DNA of 64,000 nt, taken from contig VXBA01006214.1 in NCBI GenBank assembly GCA_013399895.1, forward strand, positions 292,584-356,583, written 5' to 3'. Below are positions 12,109 through 25,260 of this stretch, piece after piece. The translations under genes and the position numbers were made by a program. Every line of letters begins with the position of its first letter. Position 1 is the first letter of the stretch. The notes under the pieces are model-generated. The model was not told where the DNA came from. It did not search any database and was given only the letters and a program-made list of their open reading frames with translations. The stretch is from Serilophus lunatus. Taxonomy: Eukaryota; Chordata; Aves; Passeriformes; Eurylaimidae.

Positions 12109-15100
12109 CTATAGAAGAGAAAATTGAAGAGCTAGGTGACAAGGCGGGGATGTTGCTCTGCTGCCCTTGCTCAGAAGGCACCCCTCCCTCTCAGCAGAAC
12201 TTGCCTACTGCAACTAAAGCCAGAGAGCTCTGTGAGGTCTAGTGCATGCAAAAGATGAGCAAGTGACCCGGGTGACCGGATATGGACTAAATGATCACAT
12301 CTGGTCGGTCTCAGTGACAATATGACTGTATCCACCTGGCCAGGATGCCCCAGCTCAGCCCTGAACTCTCTGCTCCACTCTTGGCAGCCTCAACTGGAAA
12401 GGCGAGTCTAAAGAAAGCTCTTGACAAACACCATTCGCCCTTGTGACTGGAGACATCAGATCCCACACAGGCAGGAGCCAGCATGTAGGTCAAGTGACAG
12501 CAGTGGGAGGGCTCACCGATGAGAGTGGGCAGCCCCAAATGACACTGTCCCATGCTGTAACACATGCCAAACTATGTCATAGGCACGCCTCTCCCTGGCT
12601 CATCTCCCATTGGGAAGCCCCTTCAGCACCAGCTTCTTCTCACCTCGTGCAAACCTGACTTCTCAAAGCTGAACGTTAGCACAGCCAAGAATGCAAACAG
12701 AGCCTACCTCCCAGATTAGCTTTAAGAAAAATCCTGTTCGTTGTAACAAGATACAAACAGCAAAACCAGACCGATGGGTAAAGAGGACTTCACTCCCTAA
12801 ATTAATGGAATGCCACTTGTATAGTATCACAAATGAAGCCCACAACTGAATAAATTTATTTCTAAACCAACCAGTACTTGAACAATTTTATGCAGTATTA
12901 TAAAAAAAACTCCCCAAATCCTCAACTTTTACCTGGAAAATCCCCTCTTCTGTGGGCCTCAGTGAATCCCATTCAGGAGAATCCAGAAACTGAAGAGGAA
13001 AAATATAATGCAGAAACTCCCCATCAACTGTCACTCTGATCCTACCAAGATAAGACATGTTAATTTGTTAACACTACCTTTGCACCAGCAATGAATGCAA
13101 CAAAAATGTGCTATCTCTACTATGTGAAGAATGTAAATATAGTTCTGAGAGCATGAAAAAGCAATCACTAGCCAACAGTATCCTAATTATATTTTTGAAC
13201 CCAACTTGGTCAGGTCAGTTGAAAGAGAATACAAGACAATCACGTAACTGAAATTGAAATCTTTCCAGGATTTATCCAAGTCATATTATTGTCTCTGTGG
13301 CAGGTCTGTGCAGTGATGCACAGACTTTGCAATTAAAAGGCCAACATGCACTGGAGAAGTGAAAGACCCTATCACCATATGCCTCCTTGTCCTGAAAACC
13401 ATGGGATAGTCTTCTAGGTTTGGCAAATATGCGGTTTAGTGGGAACAAAGTGGTAAAAGCAGGGAGTGGGAAGCAGGAGTTCCCCACGGCATGTATTAGG
13501 TAGGGGACTCTCCATGTTTAAGAGGAATTACATGGCCACAGGACTGTGTCTGGAGCCAGAAGAATAGCCTGGAGGTATGAGATCTCCATGTGAATGCCGT
13601 GGCCTTCCGCAGATGCCTAAGACAAATTTCCTTTCTACTCCTTAAACCATTTTTAATTTCAAGGCACACAAGCAGCCCTGTACCAGTTGAAAAAGCACAG
13701 CAGAAACTCCCTGCATGAATACTAACTGGCTTGGCATGTAGAAGGTTGGATACCTCTCCTTTAGTATGCCTATGACCAAAAGAAACCTCCATGAGGTACT
13801 TCCTAGACAGCTCCCAAAACTGCTATGAACCAGGGTGTCACTAAGGACAACTGCCTACAATCCATATTGCCTATGCAAATAGTCTTAAATCAACTGAGTG
13901 TCAAGCTGCCTACAAATTCCATCTACCCATGCAACAGGCTATTAAAACGCACCCACGAAGTGTACCATCAAAGACAGTGCAGGGCCATCTTCCCTGGCTA
14001 TCCCACCTACTCTTGTTGTGGTCTGGTACTGCATACTGCTTTGTACACAGTACAAAGGCTACTATTTCCCTTCAGGAAAGCATCAGCAAAGTTGCCAGAA
14101 GCTACTCCTGTAAGCAGGAAGTACAAACAGGTATTGTTGCCTCAGGGTCTTATAAAGGGCCACAGTATACAGTAACTGTAGACACAGTCCTGCAAATCTT
14201 GATAAGGCTCAACTATGTCCCCTTGTAATGAAAGGGTGCTTTAATTTTGCTCTCCCTTGCTCCTTCTCTTCTCCCATCCCCTTGAAAGCAACCAAATACA
14301 GTGTGTATCAAAGCTAAGACCTCTATTAAACAGTTTATCTCAGTATATACAGTTTTGTAACTAGTATTTTGTCCCATAAGAGAGATGCTGTGCTTATCAG
14401 CTAAGCAGTAGATAGATAGTAAACCATAGCCTGAAGACTGAAGTAAGTATTTGCTCCCTTTATCCACCTAACCTGTTAAGCACTATGATACAGTGGCCTT
14501 CATGCTATTACAGATTTTGTGCTTAGTGTTTTTATGCTAGTGCTATCCCAGACAAGTGTAATTAGCCTATTAATATTTATATTACTTGCATTAATATTTA
14601 ATCTATTGTACTGGAAAATAAACAAAAAACAAACCAATCAAGCCTTTGTTTTTTGCTTTCATTTTCAAGAAGGAGAAAACAAAGATATTTGCAGTAAACC
14701 TGAACAAATGAATACGAACCTGCCTGACACAAGCAAGGACAGTTTATCTATAGGTGTTTTGCCCTGCATGGCGTAACAGTGTTCCTTCTCCAGAGTAATC
14801 ACTTCTGCATCACAGCACAAGACAATCTTCCTGAACACAGTCAAGGAAATTCCCAGAGGCTGGAAGAGAGCACTGTAGAGTTCTTGGAATTCTCTGTCAA
14901 AGGCAACACTCCGAACTTGGTAGGTAACATAAATGAACTGGACGAAGCATATAGCAAACAGTACAAAATTCCAGGAGAATATATCAGCAGCACAGACATC
15001 CAGCCAAGCCCAAACAGAAGAGCAGAGAAAGCCCAATCCAAGCAAGCTGAAGACATAGAGAAGACCAAAGAATCCACTTCCACCCATGAAGCCTACAACA

Positions 15101-15210
15101 AAGAGAATACTGGCTAGGTGGTAGATAGATCCCTCTGCCTGTTGCTTCCAGGTGGTGCATGTGGGATGTCCATATATCAAACCTTCCCAAAAACTTGCAT
15201 TTTCTCCCAT
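11788..15210 (-). CDS. POPDC3: POPDC3, Popeye domain cAMP effector 3 (complete CDS, three coding exons)
   Basis: Joining complement 15210-14720, 13041-12933 and 12108-11788 gives 306 codons plus stop; human POPDC3 is 291 residues. The protein is a three-pass membrane protein that binds cAMP and acts mainly in skeletal and cardiac muscle. The N-terminus carries a sequon (NAS, residues 4-6) in the short extracellular tail. Hydrophobic segments at about residues 28-48, 49-70 and 76-96 are the three membrane spans. The cytosolic Popeye domain follows and contains the phosphate-binding-cassette motifs DSPE (184-187) and FQVT (199-202), the latter split by the exon 2/3 junction. Both introns have GT/AG ends and reading phase is preserved. 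The start has a strong context (GCCATGG). Residues up to the RLPNFY block align closely with mammalian POPDC3 as I remember it. The last about 40 residues diverge and run about 15 longer. The much greater similarity to POPDC3 than to BVES, and the PREP neighbour, make the paralogue assignment firm. Confidence 0.96.
12109..12932 (-). other. POPDC3: POPDC3 intron between coding exons 2 and 3
   Basis: This 824-base phase-0 intron has donor GTAAAA and acceptor TTCTATAG. Short open frames occur on both strands (12311-12658), none recognisable; a somewhat GC-richer stretch lies at 12310-12650. Confidence 0.9.
12933..13041 (-). CDS. POPDC3: POPDC3 coding exon 2 (Popeye domain core with DSPE motif)
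   Basis: A 109-base exon between the acceptor TTGGTAG|G and the donor TTCCAG|GTAAAA. It encodes the end of Arg164 through Gln200. The sequence RVTVDGEFLHYIFPLQFL is followed by DSPEWDS and ends at GIFQ. DSPE is one of the two near-invariant motifs of the Popeye cAMP-binding pocket. Confidence 0.95.
13042..14719 (-). other. POPDC3: POPDC3 intron between coding exons 1 and 2
   Basis: This 1678-base intron has a GT donor and a TTGGTAG acceptor. It contains only short unrecognised open frames (116 codons at most on the antisense strand) and no identified repeat. Confidence 0.9.
14720..15210 (-). CDS. POPDC3: POPDC3 coding exon 1 (start codon, membrane spans, beginning of Popeye domain)
   Basis: This exon starts with ATG at 15210-15208 (MGENASFWEG) and encodes residues 1-163 plus two bases of Arg164. 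It contains the block TWKQQAEGSIYHLASILFVV, all three hydrophobic spans and the Popeye start (FQPLGIS, then EKEHCYAMQGKT and IDKLSLLVSG). The donor is CAG|GTTCGT at 14720/14719. The probable splice acceptor upstream is CCCAG at 15245-15241, giving 30 bases of 5' UTR, but its pyrimidine tract is weak and the boundary is uncertain. Confidence 0.95.
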
Positions 15211-18200
15211 GGCTTGAATAGTATGTTGATTCAGCTGAATCTGGGAAAATTTTATTTATGAGGTGCAGCTAGTGAGGTCTTTTGCTTTTCCATTCTCACA
15301 CATTTTGCTTGATGATCACATAACATTAGGGTGTCTTTTGGAAGGGAAGTCATACTTTGGATTTCCAGCAGGTAGGCAGCTAATGTTCTCAGTGCTGTTT
15401 CTCATCAGTTCATGCATTTTGACTTTGGTCATGTCATCTGTAGCTTCATCTGATCTGGAGAAGTGAAGAAAAGATGAATTACTTACAAAATTATTTTCAT
15501 CACCTAAACTCTATCAAAGCTTTTATTGTCTAAACCCACATTACAATCCCCCATTACAATCTTCCAATTCCCTGTGCAGCTCTGATTCCAGGATCAAACC
15601 TTAATATCTATTCAACTGAATGAATGTTTTTCTACCTATGAACCCTCTCACAACCATTGCTCTGAACCCATGTAAACCTGCATGTCGCATTCACAACACC
15701 CTGTGACAAGCCTTTGCACAGCCTCATTGCTGACAAGGTAGGTGCATTTGTTGGTCCCCAAACTGCTCCCTGAGAGCCTTATTTAACATCCTGTCATGCT
15801 CTTCAACAAGAAGAGACAGTCAACTCTTGTTCCTTGTTCACCTTCTCCACTTCACTCTGGTTTTCAAACCATCTTCATTAATGCATTGATCAAGGCTGCT
15901 CTTTGTTCCTTGAAACAACAAACTACATCCCCAAACACACAATAAGGGAAACTCAAGTATCACAGCAGATGGTCTTTTCTACTCCAAGGATAACAGGCAA
16001 AAATCTGTCATATACAAGGAAGACTATAAAGTATAAAAGCATCTTTATACAGATTATGCTATTAGTACACGAAATAAGTAGTCCTGCAAAATACTACTCA
16101 AAGGATTTTTACAAAGCAATTCTATAACATTCAAAGTTCTACCTCATGTAATTTCATGCCATGGACCATATAATATTATTGTTCAACACTCTAAAGTGTG
16201 AAATATGTAATTTGTTTTCATATGATAATGTGTTGCTAAGAACTTTAAAAGGAAAACAAACCAAAAAGCATGAAAAAAACAAAAAAGCATGAAAAAAATC
16301 CTAAATAAATAAATAAAAATCAAACCCAGCTTTCTATGTTTGTCTTTTAAAATAAAAATGCATGCTTCAATGTGAGATTACACACTGAAGAAATCGAAAA
16401 GCCAGAATCAGAGGTGGAATCAGGATTGAAACCCTCCAAAATCTTTAACTGTTTGGTTCTTTTCCTGGTAAAAGAGCAGGGAAGCTAAGAAATCTCTTGC
16501 TATCTAAATTGTTAGATTCTCTAGCTAGCTTGCCTTTTTTTTTTTTCCTCCCCAAGAGCCACAGAAGTCAATAGTTTAAAACCACTGCTATTGCAGTGAA
16601 GCATCCAACATTATTCATCAAGGCTTTCAGTGGCATTTCTTTTACAGTGACAGGTCTAAGAAATTAATAAAGCAAATTTGTATCACATTTCCTAGCTGCC
16701 ACAGTTTTACTTCTTTTAAGCTTATTCAAACCCCAACATTAATTCTGTGATTGAAAAACACTAGTGCTTCATAAAGACATAAAATCTTGAACAAACAAGC
16801 AGGAGAGTTCAGAACAAGTTAGAAAGAGTCTCTCCCTCTCTAAGAGTGGTTACAGGAATGCCACTGACCCATTAAAATACCACAGCTAAAGAGCATAGAA
16901 GCATTCCAAATTAAAATGCTCAATATCCTACTGTGGTAGAAGAATCAGCGTTACAAGAATAAAGTAGTCCATAACTATAATCTTTTCAGTTTGTCTCTTT
17001 ACCCAAATACTCTTCTCTGGTACAGGATTCCCCTCAGATGTAGGATTTATCCCTTGGAGGCTGGGAGATGAGAACTGTTTCAGCTCTGAAGAAGTTACCC
17101 AGGCATGGTAAGAGCATGAGGGATTTTAGGTGCTACTTCTGTGATCAAGGGGTAAGATTTTTTTAACCGAAAGAAAATAAAACTGGAACATGCAGTTCCC
17201 AAATTTTGTGTTTTGTTTGAATCCAGTCAGCAATTCCATTGCATGGTCAAAAATTGGAGGCAGAACTTTTTGTTTGACTGATTGTTTAACACAGAATCGA
17301 TGATAATAGTGATTGTCAATACTCTACTGCACTGTACTCTACTGTCAACATTTTGGTCTGAGCAGTTCTACTGAAGACCCTAATTTCTAAAAAAAGTATT
17401 AAAAATCAGTGCTTTAAAGGGAATCACGACTGAGGAGTTACATGGGAGACTGTATGCATGCCACAAATAAAAACACTGTGGATCAGCACTGTAATTTACC
17501 AAGTTCTTTTCATCATGTAAAGTCATACAATGCAATAAGTTGATACAACATTATAATAATGTCACAAAATTTATGTTCAGTTTTCAATTTCCTTGACATT
17601 CATAGTCTGCCCACTCTATAGCTCACAACTGTAAAACATCTATTAAAGACAAGATAATTTGGAAAGAACAGCACGACACTAGGACACAGATACAGGGTCA
17701 TCATACACAAAAACAAAGGCCTGGGAAAACTGTTCTGCATTTATGACTGCCTATTTTCAGAATAGGACCTGTCTTCCAAAACCACCTGCGTGCAAAATTC
17801 CCACTTATTTCTTTAGTTCTGCACAATAAGAACATCTACTGTGTTACAGCATCTCCCAGACTGGAGATGGCCTATCCCTTTCTGGGCAAGAGGGAGGGCA
17901 AAGGAGGGAGGCCAGTGATAGAACAGAATACAGCTGTACCAACATAACACTCCTGAGCTACATAACGTGTGCAAGCAAACCAAACCCTCTGGAAATACTG
18001 ACAAAAAGCTACTACTAAATGGAACTAGTTTCTCAGGGCTACCATGAAGTGCAAGCATGCTTGCTGCCAGTGAACTGCAGGCAGAAAGAGAAGATGTACC
18101 TATTCTTTATCAATAAATTACTTCAGTATTTGCAAGCTAAATATTTGTAGTAATTTTTATTATGAGATATTAAATAGAGCAGAGATAATAGGTATGGGCC

Positions 18201-21200
18201 TAAGAATAGCAAAGTTTTTAATTTTTATGGGCATTTAGTGCTAGCTAAAGACTTTCACATTTTTCTTTATAGTTCCTACAAGTCCAAAACTTAAATTATT
18301 GAGGGCTTCAGAACAGTCACTGTAATTAAGCCATTCATCTACTGCAAGTGAGGTTGGGGGAGAAAAAAATCCCCCAAACCAAAAAACCAAACAGCTGGGA
18401 TACCAACTGGGTCATCCTCTATAGCAGCACGACATTACTGAGTTTGTAAGTACACGAAGGAGACACCATCCTTTCACTGAGATGCTTTGGCATTCTCAGT
18501 TGGCTGGACAGGGATCATGCCAAGTGGCATGGCTTTGTTTGATGTCCTGCTTCAATTGTGCTGGCTGTGGGGAACAGTTATTGCTACAAGTTTATGTGAT
18601 GATCAAATAAGAAGGAAACTGCATTTAAATCAGGTTATCCTGGATTATAAACCTGAAGAACTGTATCTTCCCAAGTAAACATTGAGTACTTTCTACTCTG
18701 TCCCCTGCTGATGGAGAATAAGGACCACCATGTACAGCACAATCTCTGACACGTGACTGCCATATTCAGAGTAATACACATTGGCACCTGTAGGCTGCCA
18801 AAACCAGAGGTTCGTGCAAGATGAGTCCTCCAGCTTGGAAAGGAGCTGTGCCCTGCCAACACAAGGCTGAATTACTGAGATGCCTCAGAGTGTTTTGCCC
18901 CACCACACATCCCAGCTTCTCCAGCAGGATCAGATGAAGTGATGCGAAAAAGCAGCCCAGGCTAGAGATATGAGCAACGTAGACTCACATGGACTTCTTT
19001 AAAATAAACAACAGCAGTGTTGAACGAACTAAGTTGTCATCAGAAAGTGTTAAAATCAACAAGTTTGCTGGAGCTTCAAAGAAGTAAATGGAGTATTTCA
19101 CTTATACTCTCCCAAATAAATACCTGCCAGCAACTAAAAAAGTTACATAAGCAGTCAAAATAAAATTAATTTATATTGTAATTAAAATGCATATAATATA
19201 ACCTTCTCTTCCTCAAATGGGTATTTCCCCCACATATTGCAGTATTCCCAGAAAGATTTACCAATTATGTACATTTTTAATTTGCTTGAGAACTGTGTAC
19301 TTTATCCCATTTTTGTCACTGATGACTTAAATTCAACTCTGGAAAGTCTGGATCACAGTAATTCCTGTGAAAAATAAACCCTAAGAGCCCTGAGGCCACC
19401 AGCAGATCTCTCTTTAGTCTTTTTAATTAAGTCAAAAGTAAAGCTATTCAGAGTTTGAATACTCCATTCTTTATTTGCCTTATCCCAAGTATTCAGAAAG
19501 AAAGCACTCAGCACGTTCACACTGTACATGTTGACAGGCAAACAAGGCTGTACTTGCTAATTGTGTAACCAGCCTGGATTTGCTACAGGCTTGGAAGCAA
19601 AGAAAGATTTTCCTTTACAGCATATACATTTTCATGCACAAAATGAGATTATGCTGGATTTTGCAGGATTTGTCTCACTGGTTTTAGCCACTACAGCGTG
19701 TATGTTTATACATGAACATAGACTGGCTCGACAGTCCAACAACTCCACCAGGAATGGAGGTAGTTCCTCCTGGCCTTGACACTCCCCACATCTAGAGGGA
19801 TGAACTCTGGGGAACCTCTCAAAGCTGGCAAATTACACCTGGTCTAGCAATCTTTTAGATTATAAAAAGAAACTGTTGCTTAATTCTAGTTTTACATGCA
19901 ATGTAAATGCATACAATTAACGCACCCCTCTGTGACTCCTACTGACACCTGTTGCTCTCCATGGTTTTTTATGCAGCATGATTTCCTCTACTTAGAAAGT
20001 TACTTTCCTTCTCCAGCTGTCACGTGGGTTTACATACCCAAAGAGACTGAGACAACCAAACTCTTAATTGCAATGCAGTGTCTAACTCAGCGCATAGAGG
20101 AGCTATGCAGCTATGGAGAGCTATGGCTAAGCACCTACAGGCAAGTATGGGCAGATAAATAAGGTATCTTCAGTGACAAACTGTCCTTGAACCCACATCG
20201 GGCTCAAAACATGCATACAGCAATTAGGACAGTAACTAACACCACAAGCTAGCTTACCTTAAACTTCCTGAGACTATATCCTAAAGAAAGCTGTGATTAT
20301 AATATTGGAAAACACAAGGTTTTCCCATGACAATGCAGCCTGCACAATATAGAGAAGGGTACAAGCAGCCTCACCACAGTCCATAATATCTATTCAGGAA
20401 GAGGGAAGGAGGACAAGTTAAAAAAGGACTACCCAATACAAAAGCCAAAGGTATCAAGGTAATCAGTCACTATGAAATAAGATACATTCAGATTAGAGAA
20501 ACACATAAGAATTCACAGCAAAGGTAACTAATTAGTGGAATGGCTTTAAAGATTTCGTTTGCTGGGAAATAAGGATGTCAGGATGCAGTCTGTTCCCTAA
20601 AATAAATCTGGGTGTGCTATTATTAAAAAAATAATTGATTTACTATGATTCTATTTTTTATTCAACAGGAAGTCACATTAGATGATCGCAGCCATTTCTT
20701 TTGGACTTTTGAATTAAGTTACCTGATAGAAAAAAGTTGTATATACCTAGAAAGTTATGTAGCTGGTCTTCCAAGTGAAATCCAGAAGCCTAACTCAGAT
20801 ACAAACTAAGACCTACTTTAGACAACAGAAAACACTGAAGACAGGTGTATCTGAAATTATTCCTCCCATAGACCTTATAGACAAAACCTTCATCCATGTG
20901 GAGGCAGCACCCTTTCCTGCAAATATTTTTCAAAGAAAGGGACGTGTTATGAATGAATGCTTTACCATGAAACATGTCTGCAACCCCAGCAAACAACCAC
21001 CAGGATCCCACTCCCTGGGTGACTGTCCTCATCGCAGAACAAAGCGGGACTGCAGTGCAGTTCTCTGTCTCCCTTCTGTACAACATCACAGCTTTAATGA
21101 GAAGGGCAGGAAGTGACCCACGCACAGAAGTCAAAATGTGTCATTAGGAGCACCCTCGTGGGAGGGGGGAAGATGGATATGCTCTCCCTGGGGTTGAGGA

Positions 21201-24200
21201 AGGCATCCTGTGTCTCACTCGTGCCTCTTCGCTATGTCTCACTCACTGAGCAGAGGCTGTCACATGGAAGGTAAAGCAGGCCTCAGGAAAAGCAGGCAAA
21301 CTGCACTCTTCCTAGTCCTTCCAGTACCCCTCTGGGCTGCAACTGCTAAATTGCACCCCCACGTGCAGTGATGCCTTCTCTGAGAGCAATCTTTCACAGT
21401 GATCAGAGCTATAAAACAAGCACCTGGGGCATGTCCAGCCAACACTGCTACTTCACTGCCTTCAGGGCAGCTCTGAAAAACAACCACCAGCCAAGCAGGA
21501 CTTTTCAGGGCCAAAGCCCTGCAAAATTTAGGCTAGCATGTTCTAGGTTGTTCAACCAAGAAGCCACTTCATTCAGCTGCTGCGCAACCCTCAAGACATT
21601 CCAATGCCATCTCTGAGCTGAAGTCAATGGTCCACACGAATGCCCCACCACTGGCAGGAGGCTGCTGACTGCCTCTCGTAGCAGGTGTGAGCACGGGCCT
21701 CCCTCTGGTGCCTGCCACGCAAGAACGAGTCGCAGAGCTGCGGTGTGCAAGGGGGATCCTACTACAGAATCTAATACCTAATACTGCTTTATTCTAAATT
21801 CAGCACTATATACTCTATAATAGTTTATGTTTTCCACGGCCAGTTAACTGAGGGTTTATTAATTACAGTGTCCATGAGCTGTCTTCTCCAGTGTGTTGGA
21901 GGCACGTTATGCGGCCCTCAGATCTGGTGTTTTCTCTTTCTTCTGTCCCACATGCACAGTCTGGGATAGTCTCACACATTTGCCGGCCACTTCATGTACA
22001 CTACAGCCTGTCCTCCTCACCAAGCTGGGCCTGACTCCCATCTCCCTGCCGCAGCAGCAGATGGAGAACTGCTGTCTCCAAAGCAGAGCTCTTCAACAGA
22101 AGACATTTCATGGGACTTTCCACCCGCTGAGCTTTCAGCTGGGAAGGCCCATTTCTGCCTACAGTTTGCTTAAGTTCCTACTGACCTTTTTAAGAAGTGG
22201 AAAAAAGCTGGGGTGGAGGACACCTCAAGAGAAAAAGAAAACCCAGAGCAATATAGAACAACTTAGGGGTCGTTAGGAGCACTGCATACAGTGAAGCTGG
22301 AATTATTTAGTATTTAAACTTTTAAAGATCAGCTAACTCTACACCGTTCCTCATTTGTCACTGTAAGATATACAATACAACCCCGGTTGCAAAGCCGATA
22401 CTGAAGATCTGTCTAAATTATCATCTAGACAGTATTTGAAATAGAAAGTGAAACTACAGATTTTCTTCCAAATTGAATCAGAATTGATAAACATGGGGTA
22501 TTTCTGCCCCTCTATCCTTTTTTATATCTTTTGCTCCTAGGAAACATGAATATGGAATGACAGTCAGACATTTTTTAAACTAATTATAGATCACTACCAC
22601 TTGGATAAATTTGAGCATGGCTTTTGTAAACTGAGCAGCATTGGCCAAAAAATAATTCTGGGGGTCTGTTTTATTGTGCTTTATAATAAAACTTCAAAGT
22701 AAAGTACAAATTCAAGCTTCTCAATGTTCAACTTTTAAATTATGATAGAGAAAGCAGCCACAATGGATATTTCACAAGTGCTTTAAAACTGTTTAATGAA
22801 CTACAGCTGAACTCTACAGAATTCAGCTTAAATGAGTTCATATGGTGTAGTAGTGCCTTATTTCAGGAAGGTATTCCTATAAAACCAACCACTTTATGTG
22901 AACTTATCTTCCCTCCCAAAAAAATAAACACAAAGGTTTGGTTCATCACACCATCCCTGCATATACAACTGGATTACAGAATTGTGCCAAGACTCCTGTG
23001 TTCAAACACATAAATAGCACATTGAGCCAAAACCCACAACATTTATGTACCCTGGGAGCTCCAAATCAGGGTGAACCACAGTGAAAGGTTGCAAGTATGC
23101 CCTAATGGATATGCTGAAATTATTTATCATTACTGGAGAGTTTGGGTACAGTTCTACTCTTTGCTTTACAGGAACAAGTGTCATATGGCTTTACAGACAA
23201 AGCAGAACCAGGCAGAAGCACGGATATGGCACTGGTTCTGCATCAATTTCACTGGTTTTCGATAAGAGCCAAAAAACCCCTTAGTTTCATCTGACTTTTG
23301 TTTGGGCAACAGTAGCACGCCCAGCAACAGGTACTCTTATCATCATGTGGTGACACATACCAGTGGTCTTTTTTGTGAAGTACTGGAGTGCACCAAATGA
23401 TAAAATCACTTCTCTGAAGAGATCACACTCTTACTAAAAAGATCAAATATAGCTTCAGCTAACAAAACTTTTTTTGAATTCTTCATGAACTCTCTGCTGT
23501 CAACTTTCATCATAAAAGCTTGTCCTGACACAAACCTGGCCTTCACAATTACCTGTGAAGAAAAATTTGTTTCCGGAACCGCAACCGAACCACAGTCACC
23601 ATTTTCTTCAGTTTCAATATTTATTCTCCTCACTGGAGGACTTGCAGTGTACTTACTATTTTGTAGTCAAGACATTGACTTTAAACCTTGACATTTTAAG
23701 CTACTTTATTATTTGGCACACAGACCTTTGTGGAAAGCCTGAACAGCACCAGTTCTGCAGATGTGGAATCTTATCTCTTGTTTTGCTGTGGTTAGTGAAG
23801 ACATTTTAACTTGTGTGTATAACATCGTATTCCCATTAAACAACAAGCTGGCAAGAAGCCCTAGTTCTGGAACCTAAATTTCATTAATAACATCTTTGTA
23901 ATACTACCAATGGTTCAATATTACAAGAAATTAGCTACATAAAATGTTTGCCCATGGAGTGATTGAAAGCCTAAAAGCATACAAAGCTTTACAGAACAGA
24001 TGAGGGAAAATGTGATAAAACGTCAAGAGTTTGGAATAATACGCTTGGAAAAAACATTATAGTTTGGGGGAAAGAAGTGGTTTGTGTCACTCGTTCTATC
24101 TTTGGAAAGAAGCAACTGCAACTGCAAAACCAGAGCTTAATTTCAGGGATCATCTGCTCTTACCATTTGTTGAATTGAGAGAGGGAAGAATCAAATAACG

Positions 24201-24851
24201 CCAGCCTACGAGGCAAACCCCCAGCCGGAGGAAGATATCCCCAGACGCCGAGTTGCTTTTGTGACAGTGGAGCTATTCTCCGAGCCAGCTCTTGTTGGAG
24301 CGGCAGCAGCTGCACCCGGGCAGAACCAGAAATCAAGCTGTCCTGAGGGACAAACCCTAAACACAAGACACACTACGAAGAGTCTCACTCCAGACAGAGC
24401 CCTCACAACGGGAAGCGCAGGGCAGCGTGTCGCATTTCCCTGCAAAGGTCACAGCGCCGAGCTCTCCCACTTCCAGCTCGGGCTGCCTGGGGCGCTCGGC
24501 GACCCTCGCGGGGCCGCGCCGGCGGGGCGCCCCGGGCAGGAGCGCTCCCCTCCCAGGGCAGCGCCCTGTCACTCCCGCTCAGGACGCCTCCGAGTCCTCG
24601 GGGCTGGCAGCTCTCCCCCGACGGCCGGTCCGCGCCGCCGCCCCGGTGCCGAAGCGAATGTCCCGGAGCGCAGAGGGGCCGGAGGCGTCCCCGGCTCCGC
24701 TCGCCTCCAGCCCCGGGCAGCGCGGGCGACGCTCCGAGCGCTGCCGCACTGGACAGCGCCGGCGGGGGGCGGGCGGAGGCAGCGTCGGGGCATCAGCCCG
24801 CCCCGGCTCGGCTCGGCTCGGTCCGGCCCCCGCCCTGCCCGCGCCCCTTAC
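15211..24851 (-). other. POPDC3: Presumed POPDC3 5' intron (about 9.6 kb)
   Basis: If the CpG-island exon is spliced to the first coding exon, this is intron 1. It is mostly AT-rich with no recognised gene. It holds an A-rich duplicated block at 16262-16299 and a GC-richer stretch at about 20.8-22.3 kb where both strands have several 80-127-codon open frames without recognisable similarity. Another two-strand open stretch lies at 23406-23691. No full-length transposon was recognised. The extent depends on the proposed donor at 24852/24851. Confidence 0.5.
16262..16299. repeat. Short A-rich tandem duplication
   Basis: Two adjacent copies of an 18-19 base unit containing AAAAAGCATGAAAAAAA. Likely replication slippage. 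Confidence 0.7.
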
Positions 24852-24959
24852 CTGCCCCGTGCGCCGGCCCGCGGAAAAGTTTCCCGGCCGCCCGGACGGG
24901 ACGAGAACACGCTTGAGCTCCCGCTTCTCGCCGGTCCCGGCACCGCGTCCCGCCGCGGG
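24852..24959 (-). other. POPDC3: Candidate POPDC3 5' non-coding first exon (3' part)
   Basis: On the minus strand the CpG island contains GGGGCAG|GTAAGG, a near-consensus splice donor with its last exon base at 24852. POPDC3 has a non-coding 5' exon in other vertebrates as far as I recall, and the coding start lies 9.6 kb away without a CpG promoter of its own. The transcription start would lie upstream, across the N gap or near 25150. The exon extent is given only to the gap and is inferred. Confidence 0.5.
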
Positions 24960-24986
24960 NNNNNNNNNNNNNNNNNNNNNNNNNNN
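24960..24986. other. Assembly gap (27 N)
   Basis: Twenty-seven undetermined bases in the most GC-rich part of the island; the true missing length may differ from the number of Ns. Confidence 0.99.
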
Positions 24987-25260
24987 TCGGGCCGGGGCAG
25001 CCGGGGCGGCGGGAGCTGCCTCCCGTCCCCCCGCGCCCTTCCTGCGGCGGCCGCCGCGCTCCGCCTGCCCCGCAGACGCCCTGCCCCGCACCGCACCGCC
25101 GAAGGCGTCGAGATCGCGGGCGGCGGAGGCGGTGCCGCCCGCCACGGCGAGCCCTCGGGGACGGCGGAGCCCTAAACTTGAGCACCTTAAAAACCGCTGC
25201 GGTCGCAGCCCAGGTACCGGGCGGGGACGGGCACGCAAAACCTGCGAGACAGGCGGGGAA

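Larger units (their letters stand above)
24440..25260. promoter_or_regulatory. POPDC3: CpG island, likely POPDC3 promoter
   Basis: This is the only extended CpG-dense, very GC-rich block in the interior of the window. It lies 9 kb upstream of the POPDC3 start codon and about 27 kb beyond the end of PREP, so POPDC3 is the natural target. A canonical minus-strand donor lies inside it. A TATA-like AT patch (CTTAAAAACC) sits at about 25186-25195 and could serve either strand. A 27-base N gap interrupts the island. The plus strand also has a donor-like CAG|GTACCG at about 25211-25219, so bidirectional transcription is possible. Confidence 0.8.

Noticed and set aside
14779..15117. 112-codon plus-strand open frame opposite POPDC3 exon 1
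   Set aside because: Antisense shadow of the POPDC3 coding exon with no similarity of its own.
21893..22276. 127-codon plus-strand frame in presumed POPDC3 intron 1
   Set aside because: No recognisable similarity, no codon or composition signal and no convincing flanking splice sites.
23406..23691. Stretch open on both strands (75 and 68 codons) with a GTAATT donor-like site
   Set aside because: Neither translation is recognisable and the lengths are ordinary for random sequence.
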